Made by a program: the position numbers and the translations under genes
Assembly (NCBI RefSeq): GCF_020829685.1
Contig: NZ_JAIVFR010000277.1
Coordinates: 1 to 7,837 of the forward strand
Length of the DNA stretch: 7,837 bases
Direction: 5' to 3'
From: Nostoc sp. CHAB 5715
GTDB lineage: Bacteria; Cyanobacteriota; Cyanobacteriia; Cyanobacteriales; Nostocaceae
In this document: piece by piece, positions 1 to 5,860 of the stretch
Layout of the letters: the number at the start of each line of letters is the position of its first letter
Position numbering within the stretch: position 1 is the first letter of the stretch
The notes under the pieces: generated by a model
What the model saw: only the letters and a program-made list of their open reading frames with translations
What the model was told of the DNA's origin: nothing
Databases searched by the model: none

Positions 1-5
1 TGAAA

Positions 6-40
6 TTTTCTCCCCTACTTGTAGAAAGTAAGGGAGAAAA
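6..40. terminator. Strong 15-bp hairpin, possible bidirectional transcription terminator
   Basis: Arms at 6-20 and 26-40 are complementary at 14 of 15 positions, around the 5-base loop GTAGA. The stem is flanked by A/T-rich bases, but neither side has a long T-run, so classic intrinsic termination is uncertain. It lies about 120 bases beyond the stop of the minus-strand ribbon-helix-helix gene, so it could end that transcript or one entering the window from the left. A dispersed hairpin repeat is the alternative. Confidence 0.45.
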
Positions 41-162
41 GTCTTAGAAAAAGCTTTTAAAGCTTTTGTTGCATTTTTGAGCAAGACTAACATTTACTTA
101 ACTTATATATGCCTTATCAAAACTTACAAGTGCATACCAAGTTTATGAAAGTAGACTTGCTC

Positions 163-372
163 TTACCCAACAAGCAATTGTTGAGCAGTATTTCCTTTCC
201 TTAACAACAGTTCAGGTTTTGTGTCTTCAGTGCGGCTAGCATCAGAATAAAGTTTCATGATTTCTATACCTCTACGAAGAACTTCAGTTTTATCAATATT
301 CAATTGTTTTGAAATTTCTTCGAGGTCTTTTGTAGCATTCTCACTGAGACTAATATTAACTGAGCGTGCCAT
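163..372 (-). CDS. Small ribbon-helix-helix (CopG/Arc-type) protein, orphan antitoxin-like
   Basis: The product is a 69-residue protein. Its first ~45 residues fit a ribbon-helix-helix DNA-binding fold: a short basic beta strand (ARSVNISLS), helix one (about 11-24), a turn (LNID) and helix two (about 27-42, TEVLRRGIEIMKLY). The remaining ~25 residues form a polar tail that could bind a partner. Family members dimerise, bind palindromic operators, and serve as antitoxins or small regulators. The ATG is well supported: GGAG (complement of 380-383) sits 7 bases upstream. No toxin-like reading frame is visible on either side, so the gene appears solitary here. The fold call is fairly secure; whether it is an antitoxin or a repressor is unknown. 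Confidence 0.7.
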   Translation of the reverse strand: MARSVNISLSENATKDLEEISKQLNIDKTEVLRRGIEIMKLYSDASRTEDTKPELLLRKGNTAQQLLVG

Positions 373-383
373 CTTAATTCTCC

Positions 384-601
384 ACGTTTATTGTATTAAT
401 TGAACAAGCTATGTGCTACATAATAGCACTTTTAAGGCATAGTTTTCTACAACTATACTAACCTAAAAAGGGATTATAGTCAAGATTTTGATGAACCAGA
501 GCTTGTATTAAAACCAGATAAATTGAAGTTTTAAAAACTATGTCTTTAGTTAGGTTTTTCTAAGTTTAGTAAAGCAGAGAGATATAACGAGTTATGACTA
601 T
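384..601. other. A/T-rich gap with a possible gene-end relic
   Basis: Apart from the operator-like palindrome near its left end, this gap holds no gene I can support. A plus-strand frame from 436 to the TAA at 532-534 is open for 32 codons and reads as an acidic/basic tail (DYSQDFDEPELVLKPDKLKF). That resembles a real protein C-terminus, but it has no start codon and I recognise no family. It could be the stub of a lost gene or chance. Confidence 0.25.
390..430 (-). promoter_or_regulatory. Candidate promoter and palindromic operator of the ribbon-helix-helix gene
   Basis: Read on the minus strand, TACAAT (complement of 390-395) resembles a -10 box. Seventeen bases upstream lies a perfect 6-bp inverted repeat, GTGCTA (413-418) and TAGCAC (424-429), separated by 5 bases. 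One arm falls where the -35 box would be. A palindrome over the -35 position, just ahead of a ribbon-helix-helix gene, is the usual arrangement for self-repression. The -35 itself matches the consensus poorly, and the assignment is inference. Confidence 0.35.
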
Positions 602-2026
602 TTAAAAGGGTTTAATATGTCTTAGGCAATACTCTAGAAACTGCTGGGGAATTTCTCCACTTTCTCCCCAATGCAAATGAACATAAGAAGCATGAACATT
701 TGCAGGTAAACCCCATCCTTCGCATCCCATATTTTCTTCACAATCATAGCGAGAAGTTTCAAATAGGGGCTGAGTGGGCGTTAAGGTTAAATGAGAACGA
801 TGAAACTCATGTCCGTAAACAGTTGTACCCGCCTTGACTAACAGATTATCTTGCAAAGCTACTGCCCGACGATAGCCTAAAGTTAAACGCCCACCCATTA
901 CAGCAGATGTCGGTAAAACTCCTGCCATTGACCAAGATTTACCCTCAAAATCGATAATTTGCTCACATAAATACATCAATCCTCCGCATTCGGCAACTGT
1001 CGGCATTCCTTGAAGAATTGCTGTTTTCACGGCATCACAAACGCTAGTATTTTCTGCTAATTGCTGGGCAAAAACTTCTGGGAAACCTCCGCCAAAATAC
1101 ATTCCCTGCACATCTTTTGGTATTGCAGCATCTTCTAAGGGACTCCAGAAAACCAGTTCTGCGCCAAGTTGTTGCAGCAAATCGAGATTGTCTTGGTAGT
1201 AGAAATTAAAAGCGCGATCGCGGGCTACTGCAATCCTGACGGGAGAAGAGGGGGGATGAGGGGGATGAGGGGGATGAGGGAGAGGTTTTGATTTTAACAA
1301 GGGTAATAAATGTTGCCAATCGAAGCAGGTATCTCCTAAATCAGCGAGGCGATTAATTAAAGCGTTGAGTTCGGGGAGTTCTGCTGTGGGAACTAAACCC
1401 AAATGGCGATCGGGAATTGTGATGTTATCTTGACGGCGGAGTACGCCGAGAACGGGTAATTGTAAGGGTTCTAGAGAATCTTTCAGTAGAGACAGATGGC
1501 GATCGCTCCCCACGCGATTTAATACTACCCCAGCTATTTTAATTCTGGGATCAAAAGATTGGTAGCCGTGAGCGATCGCAGCCACAGAACCAGATAAACG
1601 ACTACAATCAATCACCAACACCACAGGTAAATCCAAAAGCCGCGCGATGTGTGCCGTACTCGCAAAATCAGTAATTTGTCCTTTGTCATTTGTCCTTTGT
1701 CCTTTGTCCTTTGCAAATGACAAATGACTAATGACTAATGACGAAATACCATCAAATAATCCCATCACCCCTTCCACTAGGGCATATTCACTCAGTTGGC
1801 TATGACGGGCAAAACATTGCTGAACGTAGGCTTCAGAAGTCAACACTGGGTCTAAATTGCGACAAGGACGGCCAGTTACGTGTTGATGAAACATCGGATC
1901 AATGTAGTCTGGGCCTACCTTGAAAGATTGCACCAAGCGATCGCGACGGCGTAAAGATGCTAAAAGGGTGAGCGTGACTGTTGTCTTGCCCACCCCACTA
2001 CGTTCTCCGGCAATGACTAAAGCCAT
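602..2026 (-). CDS. cbiA: Cobyrinate a,c-diamide synthase (CbiA/CobB), glutamine-dependent
   Basis: The enzyme uses ATP and glutamine to amidate the a and c side chains of cobyrinate during cobalamin synthesis in the cytosol; cyanobacteria follow the anaerobic-type route, hence cbiA. At 474 residues the length is normal to slightly long. The N-terminal CbiA domain starts with a P-loop (GERSGVGKTT, 7-16), then the substrate-binding KVGPDYIDP (36-44) and the EGVMGLFDG motif (85-93). The C-terminal class-I-like amidotransferase domain shows FGGGFPE (311-317), the nucleophile Cys347 in AECGGL, and the terminal His motif HASYVHLHW (445-453). Two repeat-derived insertions stand out: about residues 97-118, from heptamer repeats, and the proline/histidine linker 250-262, from nonamer repeats. 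Both keep frame, and all motifs are intact. The ATG starts right before the P-loop strand, as usual in the family; no Shine-Dalgarno is visible. Confidence 0.93.
   Translation of the reverse strand: MALVIAGERSGVGKTTVTLTLLASLRRRDRLVQSFKVGPDYIDPMFHQHVTGRPCRNLDPVLTSEAYVQQCFARHSQLSEYALVEGVMGLFDGISSLVISHLSFAKDKGQRTNDKGQITDFASTAHIARLLDLPVVLVIDCSRLSGSVAAIAHGYQSFDPRIKIAGVVLNRVGSDRHLSLLKDSLEPLQLPVLGVLRRQDNITIPDRHLGLVPTAELPELNALINRLADLGDTCFDWQHLLPLLKSKPLPHPPHPPHPPSSPVRIAVARDRAFNFYYQDNLDLLQQLGAELVFWSPLEDAAIPKDVQGMYFGGGFPEVFAQQLAENTSVCDAVKTAILQGMPTVAECGGLMYLCEQIIDFEGKSWSMAGVLPTSAVMGGRLTLGYRRAVALQDNLLVKAGTTVYGHEFHRSHLTLTPTQPLFETSRYDCEENMGCEGWGLPANVHASYVHLHWGESGEIPQQFLEYCLRHIKPF
1250..1283. repeat. Nonamer tandem repeat GGGGATGAG inside cbiA
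   Basis: About three and a half copies of a 9-base unit (GGGGATGAG on the plus strand) lie within cbiA. On the coding strand they give the peptide HPPHPPHPP (251-259), placed exactly in the linker between the synthetase and amidotransferase domains. A 9-base period cannot break the frame when copy number changes. Confidence 0.8.
1673..1742. repeat. Heptamer short tandem repeats inserted in frame in cbiA
   Basis: Runs of TTTGTCC/TTTGTCA (about 1675-1713) adjoin runs of ATGACAA/ATGACTA (about 1716-1742). The pattern is that of the short tandemly repeated repetitive sequences of Nostoc-type genomes, normally intergenic. Here the tract encodes about 22 residues (97-118, including KDKGQRTNDKGQ) between FDGISS and TDFASTAHIARLL, a stretch that is continuous in typical CbiA proteins. 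The insert length is a multiple of three, and the protein reads on normally. Confidence 0.75.
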
Positions 2027-2264
2027 AAATGAAACAAATTAGTATGCAGCAACTATTTTGACTATTGGCTGTGTGTCTATCGTCGCTTTTTGCAAAAGCA
2101 GATGCACGAGTTTCTAAAACCAACTAACTCAAACTTATACCAATTAGAAACAAGAAAACTAGCCAATTAGGGGAGTTAGGCTGAAAAAATTTGTCTAATA
2201 ATAACATAGTTGGAGATTAGCCGAAAACTCAGATAGCAATAAGCTACCAGAAGAGGAACGTTTT
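2027..2264. promoter_or_regulatory. Divergent intergenic region between cbiA and the GST gene
   Basis: This gap must contain the promoters of both divergent genes, but no convincing -35/-10 pair stands out. A small hairpin, GCTTTT-TGC-AAAAGC, occupies 2085-2099. The motif CCAATTAG occurs twice (about 2140 and 2163). A Shine-Dalgarno for the GST gene (AGAGGA, about 2252) closes the region. No open frame of note is present. Confidence 0.35.
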
Positions 2265-2900
2265 ATGATAGTTGTGCATCATCTTAACAACTCACGATCG
2301 CAGCGTGTGCTGTGGTTGCTTGAGGAATTAGGTATCGAATACGAGATCAAATTCTATGAACGCGATGCAAAGACAATGCTGGCACCGGAGTCGCTGCGTC
2401 AAGTCCATCCGCTTGGCAAGTCACCAGTGATCACAGATGCAGACCTCACCATCGCTGAGTCAGGCGCCATCATCGAATACCTCGTTAATCGCTACGGTAA
2501 TGGTCGCCTAGTTCCGGCATCCGATACACCGGAGCATCTGCGCTATACATATTGGCTGCATTACGCCGAAGGCTCTGCAATGCCACCTCTGGTGATGCGG
2601 GTAGTATTGAACAATTTCAAGGCAGGGGACAGCAGCGTTGTTAGTGGATTCGTCGCGCCTCAGATCAAACTTCACTTTGACTACATAGAAGCTGAACTAC
2701 GTAAAAATACGTGGTTTGTCGGTGAGGAATTTACCGCCGCCGATATCCAAATGAGCTTTCCCCTCGAACTAGTCGCTATGCTCCCGAAAGAGGTGGAAAG
2801 CCGACCAAAGCTTAAAGAATTTATTGATCGCATTCATGGGCGACCTGCTTACAAACAGGCACTTGAGCGTGGAGGCAAATACGACGTATCTTTTCATTGA
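2265..2900 (+). CDS. Glutathione S-transferase, two-domain cytosolic type
   Basis: The 211-residue protein has the standard GST length. The N-terminal thioredoxin-like domain (1-80) begins with a beta strand followed by SRSQRVLWLLEELGI; Ser10 or Ser12 is the likely glutathione-activating residue. GKSPVI supplies the conserved cis-Pro54, and AESGAIIEYL gives Glu65-Ser66, which bind the gamma-glutamyl group. The helical domain (from about 88) contains FTAADIQMSF with the N-capping Asp160. GSTs conjugate or reduce electrophiles and peroxides with glutathione; the substrate cannot be told. AGAGGA sits 10 bases before the ATG. The gene is richer in G+C than its neighbours and carries only a partial HIP1 site, which suggests relatively recent transfer, perhaps from a proteobacterium. 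It is isolated from its neighbours by repeat-rich gaps and looks monocistronic. Confidence 0.9.
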   Translation: MIVVHHLNNSRSQRVLWLLEELGIEYEIKFYERDAKTMLAPESLRQVHPLGKSPVITDADLTIAESGAIIEYLVNRYGNGRLVPASDTPEHLRYTYWLHYAEGSAMPPLVMRVVLNNFKAGDSSVVSGFVAPQIKLHFDYIEAELRKNTWFVGEEFTAADIQMSFPLELVAMLPKEVESRPKLKEFIDRIHGRPAYKQALERGGKYDVSFH

Positions 2901-2903
2901 AGA

Positions 2904-3103
2904 AGAATTCAGAAGTCAGAATTCAGGAATCAGAACAAGAAAGTGGGGGATTCAAACCCACCACTTTCTTGTTGACCACTAAATCTTCAATTTAGTGGGG
3001 GTCTTAAACCCACTTATTCATCCGCCAGCGATGCACTGAGCGTAGCCGAAGTGTCACACAGAATTCAATTCTGAATTCTGGCTCCTGACTCCTGAATTCT
3101 GTT
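2904..3103. repeat. Inverted pair of GAATTCAG-type repeats enclosing two hairpins
   Basis: The left part (2904-2933) contains repeated AGAATTCAG/AAGTCAG/AATCAG units. The right part (3058-3101) contains the same units in reverse complement (CTGAATTCTG, CTCCTGACT, CCTGAATTCTG), so the ~200-bp block can fold back on itself. Inside are two hairpins plus GCACTGAGCGTAGCCGAAGTGT (split: GCACTGAGCG and TAGCCGAAGTGT, about 3031-3052), a dispersed motif familiar from Nostoc-type genomes. No flanking target duplication was found, so I call it a repeat cluster rather than a transposon. Confidence 0.55.
2936..2971 (+). terminator. Hairpin behind the GST gene, candidate terminator
   Basis: CAAGAAAGTGG (2936-2946) pairs perfectly with 2961-2971. 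GGG/CCC extends the stem after a one-base bulge, leaving a 7-base loop. It lies 36 bases after the GST stop. No T-run follows directly, so termination is plausible but unproven. A second perfect 9-bp hairpin, CCACTAAAT (2976-2984) with ATTTAGTGG (2990-2998), follows at once. Confidence 0.45.
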
Positions 3104-3149
3104 TTGATAAACCAGAATAAACTACAATACAGTTCAGTTAAGGATTATT

Positions 3150-3183
3150 TGTAGAGTGTAAATGTTGCATTGCAACGTCTACA
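3150..3183. repeat. Palindromic repeat TGTAGAG...GTCTACA with GTTGCA-T-TGCAAC core
   Basis: The core GTTGCATTGCAAC (3164-3176) is a perfect palindrome around one base. The outer arms TGTAGA(G) and (G)TCTACA also pair, with a few mismatched bases between. It resembles the dispersed palindromes of the TGTAGAGACG...CGTCTCTACA kind found between cyanobacterial genes. Because it is a repeat, the TTG at 3170 that would open the desaturase frame earlier is unlikely to be a real start. Confidence 0.6.
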
Positions 3184-3211
3184 AATAGGTTATCAGTCAA
3201 GCAAATTAATT

Positions 3212-4174
3212 ATGTCTAATGGTGCAGTTACTCAATTAGAATTATTAAATCGTAAAGCTGCTGGGCAGCACAACCCCCATCAGATTCTCTCTGTACAGGA
3301 TTTGAGTGCTTTAAACGATCGCTTCAACTCGAAAGGGCTGCTTCAACTAGCTTTGCATCTAACTGTCATGGGATGCAGCGGCTATCTGTGGGCGATAAAC
3401 TTGGGCAATTGGACGTTAGCAATACCAACACTAGCGATTTATGGTTTTAGTATTGCTTCTATGTTTGCACCTATGCATGAATGCGTTCACAGAACTGCAT
3501 TCGCTGCTCATCCTTTAAATGATGCTGTTGCTTGGTGTGCAGGTTTGCTCTCATTTTACAATAGCACATTCTTCCGTCACTATCACAAATGGCATCACCT
3601 TTATACTCGCGTTCCTGATAAAGACCCAGAATTAACTGACCCCAAACCAAGTAACTTTGCTAAATACTTATTAATAATTAGCGGTTTACCCTGGTGGTTG
3701 ATCAAAATTCGTGGGCATTTTCGGATTGCATTCGGTCAACTTGATGATTGCCCATTTATAAGAGAATCAGCACGTGCTGAAGTTATTCGCTCCATTCGAC
3801 TGCAATTAGCTGTTTATGCAGCTGCGATCGCTCTCTCAATTGCAGTAGGTCAGCCTTGGTTTATACTTTATTGGCTGCTGCCATTGATTGTCGGTCAGCC
3901 AATTCTGCGTTTTATTCTGCTAGCAGAACATACAGGTTGCACTCTTGATGCTAATCGGCTGACGAATACGCGCACAACACTAACCCTCTGGCCTGTGCGA
4001 TTTTTTATGTGGAATATGCCGTTTCATGCAGAGCATCATTTATACCCATCAATTCCGTTCCACGCGCTGGCTGATGCTCATAAGCAGTTGAGTCCGCACT
4101 TTGCTCACATTGAACCAGGCTATATAAAAGTCAACAGGGATATTGTGACTAAATCGGAACAATCAGCAATATGA
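3212..4174 (+). CDS. Membrane fatty-acid-desaturase-family enzyme (di-iron, three histidine boxes)
   Basis: From the ATG at 3212 the product has 320 residues. It carries the full histidine set of membrane di-iron desaturases and hydroxylases: HECVH (89-93), HYHKWHH (123-129, the HxxHH box) and HAEHH (272-276), plus a further conserved His in LLAEHTG (240). Hydrophobic spans at about 43-88, 105-120, 150-165 and 195-237 fit two membrane hairpins with the boxes on the cytosolic face. Such enzymes use O2 and reduced ferredoxin to desaturate or hydroxylate lipid chains; the substrate cannot be inferred. It does not look like the beta-carotene hydroxylase CrtR. An upstream TTG at 3170 would add 14 residues but lies in a palindromic repeat. 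The stop overlaps the ATG of the following hydrolase relic (ATGA), indicating a co-translated operon with the genes downstream. Confidence 0.85.
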   Translation: MSNGAVTQLELLNRKAAGQHNPHQILSVQDLSALNDRFNSKGLLQLALHLTVMGCSGYLWAINLGNWTLAIPTLAIYGFSIASMFAPMHECVHRTAFAAHPLNDAVAWCAGLLSFYNSTFFRHYHKWHHLYTRVPDKDPELTDPKPSNFAKYLLIISGLPWWLIKIRGHFRIAFGQLDDCPFIRESARAEVIRSIRLQLAVYAAAIALSIAVGQPWFILYWLLPLIVGQPILRFILLAEHTGCTLDANRLTNTRTTLTLWPVRFFMWNMPFHAEHHLYPSIPFHALADAHKQLSPHFAHIEPGYIKVNRDIVTKSEQSAI

Positions 4175-4534
4175 CAAAATCCCCAAGTTTTCTAACGCAA
4201 GAAAACTTTAGGCTTCAGTGTGGTGCAGTTCTATCCGAAGTGAGGTTAGTGTACCAGGGTGCATCCCATTTTTTATTTTTCAACGAGAGTATAACTGTCA
4301 TTGCGAGGAGGTACGACGTTCGCGCAGCGTGTCGCAGACAAGCAATCGCATAGACTTGTTCTTAGTGCGAGATTTTGCGATTGCTTCACTGCACTTCGTT
4401 TCGTACCCTGCGGGAACGCCAAGGGCGAACGCAATGACGTTGCAAAAAAGTGGGATGCTCCCGTGTACCAAACTTACGGCGAACTTGCAGGCGATCGCAA
4501 TAGCTTTCGTATAGGTTCCATTTTGAATTTTTAA
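4171..4534 (+). pseudogene. MetX-like alpha/beta hydrolase (homoserine acetyltransferase family), N-terminal relic split by a transposable element
   Basis: The ATG overlaps the desaturase stop. The frame runs 29 codons (to ...EVRLVYQ) and is then cut at 4256 by a 206-bp element plus an 8-bp target duplication. Joining 4171-4256 to 4471-4534 restores one frame ending at the TAA 4532-4534. It reads FRLQCGAVLSEVRLVYQ, then TYGELAGDRN, then SFRIGSILNF. The first two parts are the typical start of MetX-type acyltransferases and related alpha/beta hydrolases (compare the family pattern L..V.LAYETYG.LN..R.N). The expected continuation, with the nucleophile elbow and catalytic triad over more than 300 residues, is absent. 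The gene therefore lost its body by a deletion with a junction near 4504, as well as suffering the insertion. The 214-bp insertion alone would already shift the frame. Family assignment rests on about 30 residues. Confidence 0.72.
4257..4462. mobile_element. 206-bp non-autonomous element (MITE) with 8-bp target duplication
   Basis: The terminal inverted repeats begin GGGTGCATCCCATTTTTT (4257-4274) on the left and, in reverse complement, GGGAGCATCCCACTTTTT on the right (ending 4462); 16 of 18 positions match. Perfect direct repeats GTGTACCA flank the element at 4249-4256 and 4463-4470. The interior is nested palindrome: GTCATTGCG (4297-4305) pairs with 4430-4438, and AGCAATCGCA (4341-4350) pairs with 4376-4385. 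It encodes no transposase; short open frames through it are by-products. An 8-bp duplication and GGG termini limit the parent family, but I cannot name it. Confidence 0.88.
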
Positions 4535-4536
4535 TT

Positions 4537-4540
4537 GGAG
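4537..4540 (+). promoter_or_regulatory. Ribosome binding site deciding the glnT start
   Basis: GGAG lies 9 bases before the TTG at 4550. It overlaps the alternative in-frame TTG at 4535, which has no comparable site, so initiation at 4550 is preferred. Confidence 0.5.
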
Positions 4541-4549
4541 CAAAGCGAC

Positions 4550-5860
4550 TTGACTAACTCACTTTCTGAAATTGCCCGTGAAAAGAGTATCCGTTATTTT
4601 CTAATTTCATTCACCGATTTGTTTGGGGTGCAACGGGCAAAACTTGTGCCTGCTGCAAGCATTGATAGCATGGCAGCTAATGGTGCTTCCTTCGCGGGAT
4701 TTGCGGCTTGGCTAGATATGACTCCAGCAGATCCAGACATTTTAGCGATACCCGACCCTATTAGTCTATTTCAATTACCTTGGGAGGCTGAAGTTGCCTG
4801 GATGAGCGCGGATCTCTACACTGTGAGTGGACAACCCATAGAACAAACCCCCAGACTTGTATTGAAGCGCGTCCTCAAACAAGCCTTAGAGTTAGGCTAT
4901 AGCGTCCGCACAGGAGTAGAGTGTGAGTATTTTCTGCTTAATAGCGAAGGTAACAGTATATCTGATTTGCGCGATCGTCAAAGCAAACCCTGCTACGACC
5001 AACAAGCCCTGATGCGCCGCTATGAAGTAATTCGTGAAATCTGCGATGCCATGTTGACATTTGGTTGGGGTGCTTACCAAAACGACCATGAAGACGCAAA
5101 CGGTCAGTTTGAGATGAATTGGATGTATGCCGATGCCCTTGTCACCGCAGATCGTCATGCCTTCTTTAAATATATGGTCAAAACAATTGCCGAAAAGCAC
5201 GGGTTGCGTGCTACCTTCATGCCCAAGCCTTTCCCCCATTTGACTGGTAACGGCTGCCATACTCATCTTTCTATCTGGGATGCAGCAGGCAAAGTAAATC
5301 TCTTCCACGAAGAGCAAGGAGAACTGGGACTCTCACCTTTAGCTTACCAGTTTATTGCAGGCGTGTTACATTCTGCCGAGGCGCTGTGTGCTTTTTCAAA
5401 TCCCACAATCAATTCTTACAAGCGAATTAACGCACCCGTCACTACTTCCGGGGCAACTTGGGCCCCTAGCACCATTACCTACAGCGGCAATAACCGCACT
5501 CATGCTATCCGCATTCCTGACGCTGGGCGCTTTGAGTTCCGTCTCGCTGACGGTGCAGCTAATCCCTACCTACTAGCTGCTGCACTCATCGCCGCCGGAC
5601 TCGATGGAGTTGTCCAAAAGCGCAATCCTGGGCCACGTTATGACAATAATAGCTATACAGATCCGCTTCCCCTTGATCAGGTAAAACAGCTGCCGACAAA
5701 CTTATTGGATGCATTACGCTGCTTAAAAGCAAACACAGTTCTAACCCAAAGCCTTGGAGAACGGTTAACAGCAGCTTATTTAAAATTGAAACACCAAGAG
5801 TGGAATGAATACAGTACCTGCATCACTCCTTGGGAACTGGAAAATACGTTAGATTGCTAA
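4550..5860 (+). CDS. glnT: Type III glutamine synthetase (GlnT-like glutamate-amine ligase)
   Basis: The product belongs to the glutamine synthetase superfamily and joins ammonia, or in some relatives an alkylamine, to the gamma-carboxylate of glutamate at ATP cost. It has 436 residues from TTG 4550 (441 from TTG 4535). Numbered from 4535, the beta-grasp region (about 15-105) precedes the catalytic barrel. The barrel has VECEYF with metal ligands Glu129 and Glu131, NDHEDANGQFE (183-193), TGNGCHTHLS (237-246, His242/244), NPTINSYKR (289-297), SGATWAPSTI (305-314) and RFEFRLADGAANPY (332-345). HEDANGQFE and the short length mark the rhizobial GlnT/GSIII type rather than the ~470-residue GSI main enzyme of cyanobacteria. 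This group is close to gamma-glutamylmethylamide and other gamma-glutamylamide synthetases, so the true amine is open. It sits in an operon with desaturase and DUF427 genes. Confidence 0.88.
   Translation: MTNSLSEIAREKSIRYFLISFTDLFGVQRAKLVPAASIDSMAANGASFAGFAAWLDMTPADPDILAIPDPISLFQLPWEAEVAWMSADLYTVSGQPIEQTPRLVLKRVLKQALELGYSVRTGVECEYFLLNSEGNSISDLRDRQSKPCYDQQALMRRYEVIREICDAMLTFGWGAYQNDHEDANGQFEMNWMYADALVTADRHAFFKYMVKTIAEKHGLRATFMPKPFPHLTGNGCHTHLSIWDAAGKVNLFHEEQGELGLSPLAYQFIAGVLHSAEALCAFSNPTINSYKRINAPVTTSGATWAPSTITYSGNNRTHAIRIPDAGRFEFRLADGAANPYLLAAALIAAGLDGVVQKRNPGPRYDNNSYTDPLPLDQVKQLPTNLLDALRCLKANTVLTQSLGERLTAAYLKLKHQEWNEYSTCITPWELENTLDC

Noticed and set aside
1675..1742. CRISPR-like direct repeats
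   Set aside because: The units are 7 bases long and contiguous without spacers, so they are short tandem repeats.
1738..1923. Plus-strand open frame of 61 codons
   Set aside because: It lies wholly antisense to the well-supported cbiA gene and shows no protein-like features.
3104..3128. Promoter TTGATA...TACAAT before the desaturase
   Set aside because: The spacing is only 13 bases, too short for a normal sigma-70 promoter.
3170..3211. TTG start extending the desaturase by 14 residues
   Set aside because: It begins inside a palindromic repeat and has no ribosome binding site.
4218..4543. Several overlapping short frames on both strands
   Set aside because: They run through the 206-bp inverted-repeat element, whose palindromic interior opens frames by chance.
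4892..5317. Minus-strand open frame of 141 codons
   Set aside because: It is antisense to the conserved core of the glutamine synthetase and arises from its codon usage.
5355..5576. Plus-strand open frame of 73 codons
   Set aside because: It lies in another frame inside glnT, with no ribosome site or recognisable domain.
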